From Membranipora membranacea (Eukaryota; Bryozoa; Gymnolaemata; Cheilostomatida; Membraniporidae), in contig OU612071.1 in the NCBI GenBank assembly GCA_914767715.1, forward strand, positions 26,841,681 to 26,905,680: 64,000 nt of DNA, written 5' to 3'. Below the pieces are notes generated by a model, which was not told the DNA's origin, did no database searches, and saw only the letters and a list, made by a program, of their open reading frames with translations. Made by a program: the position numbers and the translations under genes. Positions 34,562 through 46,985 of the stretch are shown one piece after another. Each line of letters starts with the position of its first letter. Position 1 is the first letter of the stretch.

Positions 34562-36563
34562 TCAGATGCTGATACAATCAGGAACCCAGGTGTGGTTACA
34601 CTCAGGGAATATGTCCTCCACTTTGTTCACGTACGGGCGTGCACCGAACGCCCGCGCCAGTCGATACATTATGTTGCGCGCTGTCTACAAAAATTAAAGT
34701 TTCTGCTATATCATACAAATACAGAGGCCACAACTCCAATGTATGTTGCAGCTCAAATTCAAGGATATATCACAACCTATACAGTATATATGGCCGCCGC
34801 TGATAGACCAACATTTGTGTAAGCAGTCAGAATGTGTCGGATCGAGCTTGGGCTGGAAAACTCGCAAAAGTTTACCATCCATAAATCAACTTCAAATGGA
34901 TTAGGAGATGTGACTTGCTTAATCTGAGATTAATTTTATTAATTGTGGAGGTTAATATGGTAAGTTCCTATAAATAATGTGTGACTGTAAAGGCTATTTT
35001 AACGTGATTGATTGGTGGACATTAACTTGTTAGTGGCCTAGGACAGAGCTTAACAAAATTGTTAATGTTAAGCCACTGTGTATTTATTTTAACCAGCAAG
35101 GTAATTAAGGCTATAGGTGATTGAACTGCCTAATGTGCTTTTTTCTGTTTCATTCTATGCACTTGATCGTCTGGCATTCCTTCATTTCTAGCCATCAGAG
35201 CCCCCTGTGCGTAGTCAAATCAGGCAACTGCATATTCCTCATGCCCTATATTTACACCTTGCAGAGTTTGAAATACTTCAGTTTGATTCTTAAAGCCATA
35301 CTGCTGATCATCAATTAATCACCTCAGTTTAATCCTCAGATTCCAAAGTGAGTGTATTAGAACCCAGCATACATGCTGTAGAGTTACTTGGCATTAACTT
35401 CATACTATGCTGTCGCTAAATTCACGCTGATGCCCTTTTTGTGTCATGTTCCATGTTTTTTATGGCTTGCTTGGCTTTTCTGTCTGACAGCCAAACTCTA
35501 GTCAGACATCTTTCTTGGCAGCTGACCTAGCTGCAAACCACAGCAGCCTCCTTCCATTGTGAAAAATTCATAACTCCAGCCTTTGTCTTGGCATTGTGTC
35601 ACCACATCATCATATCTAGTCGATCGCCTTAAGACCATATGAAAGATTATGTTCCCAGGGCGTCGTTAACACCAACATTGAATGGTCATCTGATATCAGA
35701 CCAGGCGATCAAGTCTGCGCTTTGGTTATAGGCTATATAGTATGTTCATAGACTGATGGTAATAGAAGTAATACGAGTACTCAATAAAATAGAGGGAATC
35801 TCACCATACAAGTGCTGAATCTGTCAGAGTAATCATAAGTACACTGATACTCCATGTTGGCCTTGAACCTTCCATCACATTCTGCTCTGCTTATATTCCA
35901 TTTGACTCCCTATAAACAAAGCAAAGCAGTACATATCATCTCAATACTAACTTTTTTACTCACCCAAATCACCAGTTAGGATGAAACTGTAAAGAAATAT
36001 ATTAGTGTTAAAGAGCGACATGGAATCTCTATTACTCGCTAGAGTTATATGTCCTAGTTGAGGATGTTACCAATTTGAAATGTTTGGTGTAAAGACCAAG
36101 TGCTCGCCTCCTATTGTCATAATATCCTCATTACTACTGTGTATCTTGTTCAAGGAAAAGAAAGAATCTATTCAAGGTCATAATATATCTAGAATGTTGA
36201 CCATCTGGCGCTATTCACCTCATCGTAATTTAAGAAATATCAAGGAGCTCACAAAACATACATGGGTCAGCATCTTTTAAATGGCCAAGCTCATCCAAAA
36301 TTCCATCAGAAACTGAATAGAGAATCCTAAATCAATAATATTCCCGGTGTCATAAACCAAACAATGTGATATAGTCTGAGGAAGAAAGACTTAAAATGGA
36401 TGCACTACTGCTGAAGAATTCTGATGTGAATTATCACAGCACAATGTCATTACTCTACTTACACACACATAACAGAAATCATGAGCGTTACAGCTTTGCT
36501 CCATCTCCTGTTTAAATGGGAATCCGAGCCAAGTCGGGCTGCACCCATCGGAAACAGGAGTAC
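34562..36563 (-). CDS. Conodipine-like secreted PLA2 family, gene C (5' exon not found)
   Basis: Three minus-strand exons with correct GT/AG sites and the same phases as gene B: 36563-36463 (GTPVSDGCS opening; C-x2-H-D-x-C then Y-x-C), 35909-35805 (WNISRAECD, then two more Cys) and 34684-34562 (C-x3-W-x3-C, TGA). Nine cysteines coincide with those of gene B exons 2-4. The catalytic His-Asp pair is present and no frame break is seen, so the visible part looks functional. The signal-peptide exon should lie above 36563 with a phase-1 donor; none of the candidate ORFs examined up to 43.5 kb was convincing. The inverted conserved upstream motif at 41769-41791 points in this gene's direction and could mark its promoter. 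Confidence 0.72.
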
Positions 36564-36569
36564 CTAAAA

Positions 36570-38098
36570 GTAAAAGAAACAAGATTATGTCAATAATTAG
36601 ATTGAACTGAAAGCAGGCTATCAAGACCTGAGCTGATCTTACACTTGTTTAAATAACCAAATGAAGACAATATATGAAGGATATTCTATGAATGAGTTAT
36701 TTGGTGGTGTCATTATTCTAATTTCCATTATTACATCATTGCCCTGTGGCAGCCACTGCAAAATCAGGCTAGAAATGAAAGTTTTTCGGGGTTATCTTGC
36801 AATATTATGGTCCATTATCACAGTTGGGAATAGCTAAAAAAACACCACCAGAAACAAATCTTATCTTCCCAATTTGGTAAATTGAAGTGAGAGATAGGAG
36901 GCTGTCAATCAGAATGAACGATGCTTTTGAAAGCCAACTATCATTATCATATTTCTCAAAATCATCGCTCATATGGTCTTCCAGTTAGACAAATTTGTTC
37001 CCAAATCGTTCTTTCAGAATATATAGCTCCATCAATGAGTGAGCGATTTAGGAACAAGGCCCTCTCTCCCTACTCCCTGAATGATAATTAATATGCACCC
37101 GGTACTCAGTTATTTAAAGTCAAAAATGCTCAGTTGTAGTTATCTCCTCCTTACTTTTCCAAAAGCTATCTCCTTCCTCCAGTTTTTAATTCAGAATAAC
37201 CACATTTGGTCACCTGGATCGTTAGTCAATCAGCTAACTATTCATTTATCTGTTTCTGCAAAAAACTCCAAATCTGACAAAAAATCTCCAAGTTCGTGTT
37301 TTTCTTTTTGGGCAGAACTAAACTTCGACATGGTAACTCCCAGAGATCTGGTTTTTTTTGGAGCATTAGTTAATCACATTATCTAAACGAGCTTTTGAGG
37401 GCATGCTTGAAATATTTTTTTAACATATTTAAAATTGCGATTTACTTTTTCATTACGGTGTTTATTTCATCCAACAGTGGCAATGTTGCGCAAGGCAGTG
37501 CAAAGAGCCTATATGTTTCTATGCTATTGTGTACAGTTTCAAACAAATTTTAATTGCCTTTTATCAAAGGAGTGGAGCAATTTACAAATGACAATGGAGA
37601 TGCTATACTGAACTTAAACAAAAGAATATTTCTGTTGGTTGATATAAGTTTTCAGTATAGATCGTGGTGACGGATCAGTCACCCATCAAATTCTATCAGA
37701 ATGACTATAGACCTCAAAATAATTAATATTATTAATATTCCGAAACATGGTTTGGATTTGGCTTTTTCAGTGGATACTGTTCAATGATAGCATTTTAAAA
37801 CTACACCCAAATGTTTGAGCTTAAATTTTACTCGAATGTCATCCCAATATTTTTATTATTGAAAAACACTAATGTAACTATGCTGGATGCGTATAGGATT
37901 ATGATAACTGTGTGTCTGGAGGGCTCACCCTTAATAACACACATAATATTCTATGTGAAATATTCTGCTGCATTTTCAGTGAGCTGGTTTCTGTATGTTC
38001 GACCTTGGTGTATTTATCACCATTAAGGAATTGTAGTCCTGAAATAACCATTGACAGCATTCATGTTACGGTTGAATTTGTACATTTTTTTAAAAATC
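36570..38098. other. Gene-free stretch
   Basis: Should include intron 1 of gene C if its first exon lies upstream. No exon recognised; the 101-codon frame at 37081 has no protein-like features. Confidence 0.4.
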
Positions 38099-38718
38099 GT
38101 GCCCTGGGACTGCATCTATACTGCAACAAGTTATAATGTTGTTACTTTTGAGGATTCGGTTAGCCAAACATGTGGGCTGCCTCAATAAACAACAAATCTG
38201 AGATGGCCTCCAAACAAAATTGGAAGCAATTCTTCACGCAGTGCATTGAAACGATCCAAGTACAATTGAGACCTCTGCTGGATGAAGATATCAGTTAGAG
38301 CAATTACAGACATTGTTTTCTCAGAGTAAATTTTCTAATCCCTCAAGAAAATCTTATTTGTAAACAACCAGTGTATTGCAGTCTCTGTGTTTCATTACAG
38401 GGAAAGAATTTGTTAATGTTGTGCCTTGTTTATCTTTTCCAAAGTATTTAAAGGCAATGTAATTTAAGAATATCAAAACCTGAGGATTACCTTTGTGTCT
38501 CAAGACTTGTTGCTTCTTATGATATTTATGTATTATAGCATTATTACATCAGATTAAAATTGAAGGTTGAATTAAATCAGATGTCTTGTCGCAAGCAACA
38601 TCCTGGAGCATAGTCGGCAAAATTTGTTGCCTTAGTGGCCAGGCCGCAATATCTGCGCCAGGTTGCTCTCTGTTTGCAGGCAGGACGGAGCACACCTGGG
38701 TTCCAACCAAAGCCCAGT
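38099..38718 (+). repeat. Direct duplication, copy 1
   Basis: Matches 39087-39663 closely; it carries an extra segment of about 50 bp near 38510-38565 that copy 2 lacks. Non-coding on both strands. Confidence 0.93.
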
Positions 38719-39086
38719 GCTAGATAATTTGTAATTCCTGCTCAGTCCAAATATATTTTCCAACCAGCATTCCAAGCCCGAAACCTCTGTTCTGATACAA
38801 AAAATTTAGCCCATATTGAGTGCCCCGTTTTTTTATACCAATTTTATTGCATCTAAAATAACATATCATATTAAGTTGAATCAATAGGCTCTAGTGGCTG
38901 GCTACTCCTATATTTACATTTTTGCAATCGACCATGACACCTTGTCGACATTCAATTATCCACACTGTCTTTACTCAACAAAAACATGGTCCATGCTTCT
39001 AAAAAGTTATACAAAGTTGCGATCACTTCACTCTTGGTTAGCCGGGTAAACCTTCTTCCAGGAGTTATTGCACAATCAAGTAGAGG

Positions 39087-39663
39087 GTGCCCTGGGACTG
39101 CATCTATACTACAACAAGTTATAATGTTGTTACTTTTGAGGATTCGGTTAGCCAAACAGGTGGGCTGCCTCAATAAACAACAAATCTGAGATGCCCTCCA
39201 AACAAAATCTGAAGCAATTCTCCACGCGGTGCATTGAAACGATCCAAGTACAATTGAGACCTAAACTGGATGAAGTTATCAGTTAGAGCAATTACAGACA
39301 TTGTTTTCTCAGAGTAAATTTTCTAATCCCTCAAGAAAATCTTATTTGTAAACAACCAGTTGTATTGCAGTCTCTGTGTTTCATTACAGGGAAAGTATTT
39401 GTTACTGTTGTGCCTTGTTTATCTTTTCCAAATGATTTAAAGGCAATGTAATATTAGAATATCAAAACCTGAGGATAACCTTTGTGTCTCAAGACTGATT
39501 AAAATTGAAGGTTGATTTAAATCAGATGTCTTGTCACAAGCCACATCCCGGAGCATAGGCGGCGAAATTCCATGCCTTAGTGGCCAGGCCACAATATCTG
39601 CGCCAGGTTGCTCTCTTTTTGCAGGCAGGTCGGAGCACACCTGGGTGCCAACCAAAGCCCAGT
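39087..39663 (+). repeat. Direct duplication, copy 2
   Basis: Second copy of the 38099-38718 segment, offset by 988 bp, with a few percent divergence. Confidence 0.93.
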
Positions 39664-41239
39664 AGACGATGGACCGCAGATACATTTGATATGAGGCCCT
39701 TTAGATAAATTTAAGGTTCAATGATTGCTCAGACCAAGGGTACATTGTGGCAGCATCATTCAAGGATTGTAATAGCTAATCCTATTGTAAAAACTGCCAC
39801 AATACTGCCTTCCTAGCTATACCCACCGTATCAATTTAGCTAGGATAGTTAGGTGTAATTTAAGCATAAAACTTCATGTCTAATTGTGGAGTAAGGCTGT
39901 ACAAAGAGAAATTTTTACGGGAGAGCCTGCATATTCTATTTTTTACTGTAATCAAAAACTTTGAATTCAGTTCATTCTCCAGAACCATATATTGTGACAA
40001 ATAGATGAAAGGAGTTTTTGGCATCAAGCCTCCCATAACTTTCCCCTTGACGCAAAGCTTGCAGGTACCTTGACCAAGGAGTAAAAAACTCTTTCCTTGA
40101 CTATTGTTAAAATATTTACTCTGAATCCCTTTACTCTGTGAAGCAGTCTATCCACATGCTTGAAACTAAAATGTTTTACAAAGATAGATAGATGGGGTGA
40201 TAACTCTATACTGCAAACGAGCCACCAAATTTCAACAACAAGAGAAGACAACTTCTTAGCCTAAGATTTGCCCAAATTGACTTTAATGAACTGAGTAAGG
40301 GGTTGTCTTTCAAAAGTGGAAAAAAGTGTAACGGTTCATAATAGTTTTACCATTACTTCTATCGTTGGCTGATGATAGATAACATCCTACCTGATGAGCA
40401 ATTACTGTAAGATCCTATCGCTGGCGGTAATGTGTGCATTACAAGAATGCCAGACACAAATGCTGCTAAGCTTCCATTCATTTTGTGAGGAAAATCTCTT
40501 TTGTGTGGTGGGAACACAGCCTGCACCAACATATATAGAAAATAATTGGAATTTTGAAATAGGTCAACAATGGAGCCAATCAGTATTGAGTTTCTTTTAG
40601 TTACCGTTGTCAAACATAAATCTGACCGTTTACGTCTACTGGACCATCAACTATCGCTAACTATCATAGTAATAGCTTTAAGCCTTTTGATCTTATGAGT
40701 AATTGGGCCATCAAAGCAGAACAACCAAGTGCAAAAATACATACAAAACAAGGCTTCACTGTATTATCTATAGGTACAGTAACTTGGCTTCATAATTTAG
40801 CTGGAAATAACCTATTGAGGTTAACAGAATCTGTTCTGACCGCAGGAATGAACCTGAGCTGGTGGTTTTACACACCTGTGTGAGAACAGAGCCAATTAGT
40901 ATCAGCTACTGCCCAGCATGCGTCTGATGTTTGTAAAACACCCAATTCTATTCTTCTCAAATCTATCTGGTTCTCATTATACTTCTTCTGTTAGGGTAGC
41001 CATGCTGGATGTCTGGGAAGACTTCTCTGAAAGGATGTCAGGGTTGAGTGCCATGTGTCGGTGCCAAGGTTCATTACCCTGCAAGGGTGTCAGGGTTCGT
41101 AGCTCTGCCAGACTATCAAGGTCATAAACTGAACTTATAAAGATTATGATTAATAGCTCAAACTTATAAAGATTATGATTAATAGGTCAAACCATTGAAT
41201 TCCATATCTGGAATGGCATCATTAGCTTTCTTTTGCAAA
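39664..41239. other. Gene-free stretch with a 34-bp tandem pair
   Basis: No supported exon. A direct pair of AACTTATAAAGATTATGATT segments lies at 41132-41190 and recurs once more near 41486. Confidence 0.5.
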
Positions 41240-41425
41240 ACAAAGGGCTTGCAAAAATAGCCAGTCCCTAGTAGCAATCTAGAAATGCCCTAATCATCGA
41301 CACTGTAGGTGTATAATTACTGTTTGCATTTTTGTAAACAAGACAATTTCTCAGGCTAATTATTCATGCTACTAGGGACAGCCAATCAGATAACGGTCAG
41401 ATGGGTCCCTGTGTTTAGTGACCTA
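41240..41425. mobile_element. MITE-like dispersed repeat, copy 1
   Basis: Similar to 56940-57125. Each copy contains inverted ends CAGTCCCTAGTAG ... CTACTAGGGACAG about 100 bp apart (right end mutated in copy 2) around CAAGACAATTTC. Non-coding. Family unknown. Confidence 0.6.
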
Positions 41426-41768
41426 ACCGTATAACGCTATGATACTATTTCCATTCTAAGAGAAGAATCTAATTCAGTGGGTCAAACTTATAAAGATTAT
41501 GATTAATACCTCAGACTTATAATATTGACATAGTAAGTTAGAATAACGACACAGCATGGTGGTTATACTGTCTGTTTGTGGGTGAGCTTTATGAGGTGAA
41601 TTTTCTGTGGCCTTGGGTAACGGTTGCCACTCGCCTTCCGTTTAAATCAAAATATAAACTAACCCTGGTAAAAGGTCAAGCATGCCATGTGAGAAACTCG
41701 TGATCATAACAAGTCATGTTAGCACCTTGGTAAGCCTGCCAGTAACTATTTATGCATTGACAGGGTAC

Positions 41769-41791
41769 CATGTCACCGCCCGCAATAGATG
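41769..41791 (-). promoter_or_regulatory. Conserved upstream motif, inverted copy
   Basis: Reverse complement of the CTATTGCGGGCGGTGACA core seen upstream of gene A and exon D. Points leftward, toward gene C. Confidence 0.4.
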
Positions 41792-42844
41792 TTAATCACA
41801 GCAACAAAAAATCTTAGTCTATTTATAATATAACATTAACATTTTCAACTACTCTTATTTCACTTTCATGTTTTTCAGTAATAGGCCAGCAGCAGCACCT
41901 CACTATTGTTTCATTGTGTGTAAGGATGATGAACAGAGAAAATTAATAGCAAATAATCAAATGATATTAATTATTGTTTGGATTTTTGAAGTGGTACTAT
42001 TCCATAAGTGGGGCAATAAATAATGTTTTGCTAAAATTATTTCTGATGCAGATTCTACAATATTTCTGCAGAACTAACTTGCAAAAGTTACTTGGCAACA
42101 TTTAGCCAATCAAAATGGATAATTTTGATGATTAGCCAATGACAGTGCAGAGCATTTTTGTTTATAAAAGATGGCCGCCAACCATGAGGCTTGCTGCATC
42201 AATTCCCACAACACAGAGCATTGATAAAATTCACTGATTAAATTGTCACAACAGCAACTGGACAATGCTCTGAGCAAAGCTGAGGATTGGGTTTTGCTAG
42301 ACAAACAGCCTGAGCAGCAGGAAGCTACTGAATTACTCTGAATCAGAGAGATAAGCTACCATCATAATGCATATGATCAATGAACTAAACCCTATTTCAT
42401 TGATATGATCACTGGATATATATTGTGATAGAATGGAGAATGATGACAATAGAAATGAACATTCTTTCTATGCTCACAAAATCTGCTATCTGAGATTTGC
42501 ATAACAAAACTAGTAGCTGCACAGAAAGCCCACACCAGGAAAAATGTGAGTGTTAAGATGAATGATTGTGATAGTTTAGTTCACTTTCAGGTTTCAATGT
42601 TTTTGTTTACTACAAGTACATTTATTTGTTTATTTCATGAACGTACTAGTGTCTCTTCTAGTACTAGTAGCCTATCCTCATCCCAGGTGTTTCAATGTGA
42701 TGGTAGGTTATCAATATTATTAGAAAATCAATAATTTAAAAGGATTGGGTTTAAGTAAAAAAAAATAGGTCTATGTAATTGTCGATCTTACTTTCAGCAA
42801 AGAGTAACTTCGCTATTACAGCTTACTCCAGTCCAAATCACAGG
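41792..42844. other. Gene-free stretch
   Basis: No coding signal recognised. Confidence 0.45.
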
Positions 42845-42960
42845 CCTTCTGTAGTTGGTGCAAGTCCAGTGGTCGAGTGCCCCAGTGGTCAAGGCCTAAG
42901 AGAGAAAAGGCCTCGACCACTGGGGCACTCGACCACTGGACTTGCACCAACTACAGAAGG
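42845..42960. repeat. 53-bp near-perfect hairpin
   Basis: Arms 42845-42897 and 42908-42960 are reverse complements with a single mismatch and a 10-nt loop. The arms are GC-rich compared with the flanks and contain an internal GTGGTCGAGTG / GTGGTC doubling. No gene was recognised around it. It could be a foldback element or a source of double-stranded RNA. Confidence 0.92.
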
Positions 42961-44039
42961 ACTGTGGTCCAAATCACTACATTTAAAGCATGCCAGTTAC
43001 TCATCAGCCTTTTAATGCTAGTTGGACTGGATTGCTGTTACTACTAGCAAAGCGTAACACTGCTGTTAGCATTATTAGTAGTGTTAATGTGTTGTGATAG
43101 CAGTGTTATCAAACTATCATTTATGTATTTAGAATGAAGATACATCTAGTAGTGATGATGACAACGGAAACAAGGCGACAGCTTGGTTACTCTTTACTGT
43201 TCAGTGTTTATGAATTGCAGATGCTCGATTCGTTTTTTTTTCAGCTGGCTTGTACCAAGCGGCTCAAGCTAATGAAATAGAGAGCTTGCTATTATATATT
43301 TGAAAACTCTGATGATGTGGCAAGAGAAGCACACTACCATCAAATACTATTCCAGGAAGACTTATGAAAGGTGAAGGATAGTTCAAAACCTTGAAAACTC
43401 TAGAGGAGTGAATAGTTTTCTGGAGGAGATGTTCACCATTTCACACACTCCTAAGACAGGTGACATCCAAGCCTTACTTCATTTAGACTCACCTCAGCTT
43501 GCCAAAAGTTAGTGCTAGCTAACATTAAGTCACCCATAAAACTAGCTAAACTAAGCCAATTATTACTCCTCTAGGGTAACTATAGGTTATTTCTGTAGTG
43601 TTATATCTATTTCAGCATCTATGTTTTATTTAAAGAAGAGTCTGCTTGTAAAATATGTGTTTATATATCTACTTGCTTGTAATACGAATAACATATTCCT
43701 CCAACAGATTTGTTTTGCAAGATTTTTAACTTAGCTGCTAGATGTGATGTGAGATAGAATCATTTTTTGTTTAAAGGTTGTTCTACCTCCTGCTGTTAAC
43801 TTGAGTTGAGATCCAGTTATGCGATTATATTTCCGCTCCTTAATCTTGAGTTTCATCATTCTTTCAGTGATACAGCGAAGGAGGAAGAACCACGCAAAAA
43901 GGCTTAAAATAACTATTCCGATCATAGATCATTGCCAAAGTCCAAGACTAAGAAGCACCAAATTTAACAAGATGACCAGGTACAAAACTACTCTGCATGC
44001 ATTTGTGTCAAAGCATGTTTTCACATGAATTTTATATTC
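42961..44039. other. Gene-free stretch
   Basis: No supported exon. Confidence 0.4.
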
Positions 44040-44545
44040 TTGATGTCCTTTGTTGCATGCCCACACGTTGACATAGGTCACATTGCAGGTATGTGTTTTA
44101 CTGCTGTATATATTCATTTGATACAGGCTTGTACCAATATCTAATTTCCAATTAGTCAATGAAGAGGATTTGTACCTTGAATGTATTTATCAATACTGGT
44201 TTTCACAGCAGGAAATACTCTTTTTTGCTTTCCTTCTTGTTTACACAGGTCATATTATTGTTGGTATTCACTTATTGTATTTTTATGTAACAATTTTATA
44301 TATGTTTGTACATATATCTCACCTTCCAATTAGTCATTGACTGGATTTTTACCTTGATAAAAAATGTATTATATCAATTATACAGGTTTTCGATGCATTT
44401 GATAAGCACATTAGTTCGTCTTTCTTTGCTTTCCTTCACGTTGACACTGGTCACATTGTGGATATATCTTTGTTTACACTGGTGTGTACTTGTATTGCAC
44501 CTCTCAATAAGTCAATAAAGAGGATCTGTTTGTGCCTTGGTAGAT
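44040..44545 (+). repeat. Diverged tandem repeat of about 185 bp, three copies
   Basis: Three blocks end with the same series: TTGACA-GGTCACATT, GTTTGTAC, CCAATTAGTCAATGA, GAGGATTTGTACCTTG. Divergence is high, but order and spacing are kept. Confidence 0.6.
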
Positions 44546-44789
44546 AATACACATACAGAATGCTCATTAGAAAACGAAATTTTGCAACTTTTTTGTCTTT
44601 TCTTAGCCTCTGTAGAAATAATATGCACTCTGAGAGTAATGAACTTTACATAATTGGATTTGCAGCGAAATTGGGTCTAGTTTCACTCAATTCTAGGTAA
44701 CCCCAGAGAGATAATTATTATTAAATGCAATTCTTTGATCACTCATTGGCAAGAAGTTTCTGGACTCTACCTGTTTTTCGCATCTTAAC

Positions 44790-45250
44790 AGTTTTTCACA
44801 TCTTAACTGGATCCACCCTGTCCCCATATATTCCCAATTCATAATTAGACTGCTACCAGTTATTTTATAATAGGGTCTTCTTATAAAAAGATAATGAAAA
44901 TCACATATGAAGTTTATTTATCGCTGTTATTCTGGAAAGGTTGCGCAAAACCTATTTTTATGCCACAACTGTGTTTGAGGGGTGTCTACAATCTGTCTGT
45001 AAAACGTCAATAGATGGATTTAGCAGTATGATATTTTCTCAAAAACCACTCAAGATATGCATGATATTGATAAAAAAATTTCAATGACGCCAATTCATTC
45101 TATGATCTTTGCCGAAAGAAGTTAAATGGTAAAAAACGCTCTATATACCCCCTTTTCCACGTTTCTTACTTGGATCCGCCCCCTTTTGCCCCATTTGTAA
45201 AATAAATAGTACATATGCGCCATCAGAACGGCCATAAAAAACTACCCCAG
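44790..45250 (+). repeat. 460-bp direct repeat, left copy
   Basis: Matches 45526-45989 along its whole length (ACTGGATCCACCC opening, CATCAGAACG-CCATAAAAAAC end) with roughly 15% differences. Confidence 0.88.
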
Positions 45251-45393
45251 ACAAAAGCGATGGATGCTCATGTTTGAAGGCTGGTTTGCATTGTACGCAA
45301 TTGTGTGGATGCCTTCAATGCGACAATGGCAGGGACGACACTCAGCAAGATGAGTATGACCAAATTACCGATGATGAAGACCTTGACCTTTAA
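45238..45393 (+). pseudogene. Cys-rich C-terminal coding fragment
   Basis: A 51-codon open stretch ends in TAA: DGCSCLKAGLHCTQLCGC then an acidic Asp/Gln tail. The C-x-C-x5-(G/L)-x-C-x3-C-x-C-x2-C spacing resembles the cysteine tails of transposon-associated proteins in invertebrates. It lies between two 460-bp direct repeats, consistent with the 3' end of a mobile gene. No upstream coding part was found. Confidence 0.4.
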
Positions 45394-45525
45394 ACTAGTA
45401 TGAATTTGCATCCTTTCTTTGTTTTGTTTTAACAGTGATACTTATGTGCTATTTAAAATAGCTATTAAATACAAAATACATAATCAGATTACACGCTTTA
45501 CCAGAATAAAACTTCATAAACGTTT

Positions 45526-45989
45526 ACCTGTTTTTCACATCCCAACTGGATCCACCCCTTTCTCATATATTCTCAATTTATTCTTACACTGCTACCAGAT
45601 ACTTTATGATGGGGTCTTTTTTATAAAAAAATCATGAAAAATGACATGAGAAGTACATTTATCACTGTTATTCTTGCACGCTTGCACAAAACCTATTATT
45701 ATGCCGCAACTGTGTTCGAGGGGTGACCACAATTTGTCTGTAAAACGTCAACCATTGGGTTTAGCTGTATGATATTTTCCCAAAAACTGCTCAAGATATG
45801 CATGATATTGATAAAAAAAATTCAATGACACTGCTTCATTCTATGAACTTTGCCAAGAGAAGTTGAATTGCAAAAAACGCCCTTTTAACCCCCTTTTCGG
45901 TGTTTCTTACTTGGATTCGCCCCTTTTTGCCCCATTTGTGAAATGGTACATATGCGTCATCAGAACGACCATAAAAAACTACACCAGAT
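45526..45989 (+). repeat. 460-bp direct repeat, right copy
   Basis: Partner of 44790-45250. Confidence 0.88.
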
Positions 45990-46705
45990 ACAGTCTTCAA
46001 TTTTCTCTGTTCAAGACACTTACGCAGATGTAATTTTTAGAGCCTTTTATGTATAGCCGCTGCTGGCCTATAATGAATTTTGCATTTTTCTCTTCTTTGA
46101 TGTCATTGAGACTTATAAATCAATCCATCCATAACAACCTTGTATGAAGCCAAGTCTAGGTAATTATGCTTCTTTGCCTTCACCAAATGTATCCACTTAT
46201 TGAGCTACTGATTGCTATATGTATGTACACATTAATTGTACGCTACCATCGATGGCATTACGATGCAAGAACTTATAGCATTTCAACGTCCATAAGCTAC
46301 CATTCGCCTTTCTCGTTTTTGCACACAAAATGTATTAACTTGAGCTTTTCCCTGCATTATTTGTTTCAGCCTATTGCAGTGATGATTAGCTTGTTTGGAC
46401 TAAAAAAACTGAAATTTTACATCACTGTGCGCATACCACAGCACAAAGCACAGGTTTTCACCCATAGAAATCATAAGTCAAGTGCTGTTTCAAGGCTTCC
46501 TTAGTGCAACCTCTTCATGGCCGGCCCCAGCAGCATGAAATCATATCTGTGTTTTGTAACGCAGCCCATTGGTTCAATTTTAGCCCTCGGTGAATTTGGC
46601 ATTTTCGGTGTTACAACATCATGGGTGCCTTAACATTGTAGCGCAGCCTTGGAGACTCTTCAGTCATGATTCTACATATCCGACAGTCTCTGTGATTGAC
46701 CACTT
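45990..46705. other. Gene-free stretch
   Basis: A 112-codon frame at 46166-46504 has no domain-like features. Nothing else recognised. Confidence 0.4.
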
Positions 46706-46710
46706 TTTAC

Positions 46711-46985
46711 AGATGTCAAGTTTTGGAGCATATCCGTGATCACCAGGGATGGTGACACATTCAACATCATATCTAGTCTCACCCTCAACGTTTTACTCTT
46801 CAATGATGACCTGATAATCAGTAAACAGTGATACAGTTATTCGATGATCTCTGACCCGGAGGCATGTCAGTCAGAGGTGGCAACTCCAGAGCTGGCAAAT
46901 TGGATCAAACTGGATCTAAACTATACCAACCAGACCTATGAGGTGTACGCTGCACTGTTTCTTTGTTAGTTGGTGTTATGATCGA
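46711..46985 (+). pseudogene. Possible decayed exon joined to the duplicated module
   Basis: After a CTTTTTACAG acceptor-like site a frame reads VKFWSISVITRDGD to a TGA, then continues in the same frame through SDPEACQSEVATPE and into the duplicated module, ending AALFLC-stop exactly as the gag-like tail does at 19151. It may be a different part of the same retroelement. No family recognised. Confidence 0.25.

Noticed and set aside
37081-37386. 101-codon open frame
   Set aside because: No domain, no splice context and random-looking composition.
37915-38025. Signal-peptide exon of gene C on the minus strand
   Set aside because: The short Met frame before a GTGAGC donor has a weak hydrophobic core and the wrong phase.
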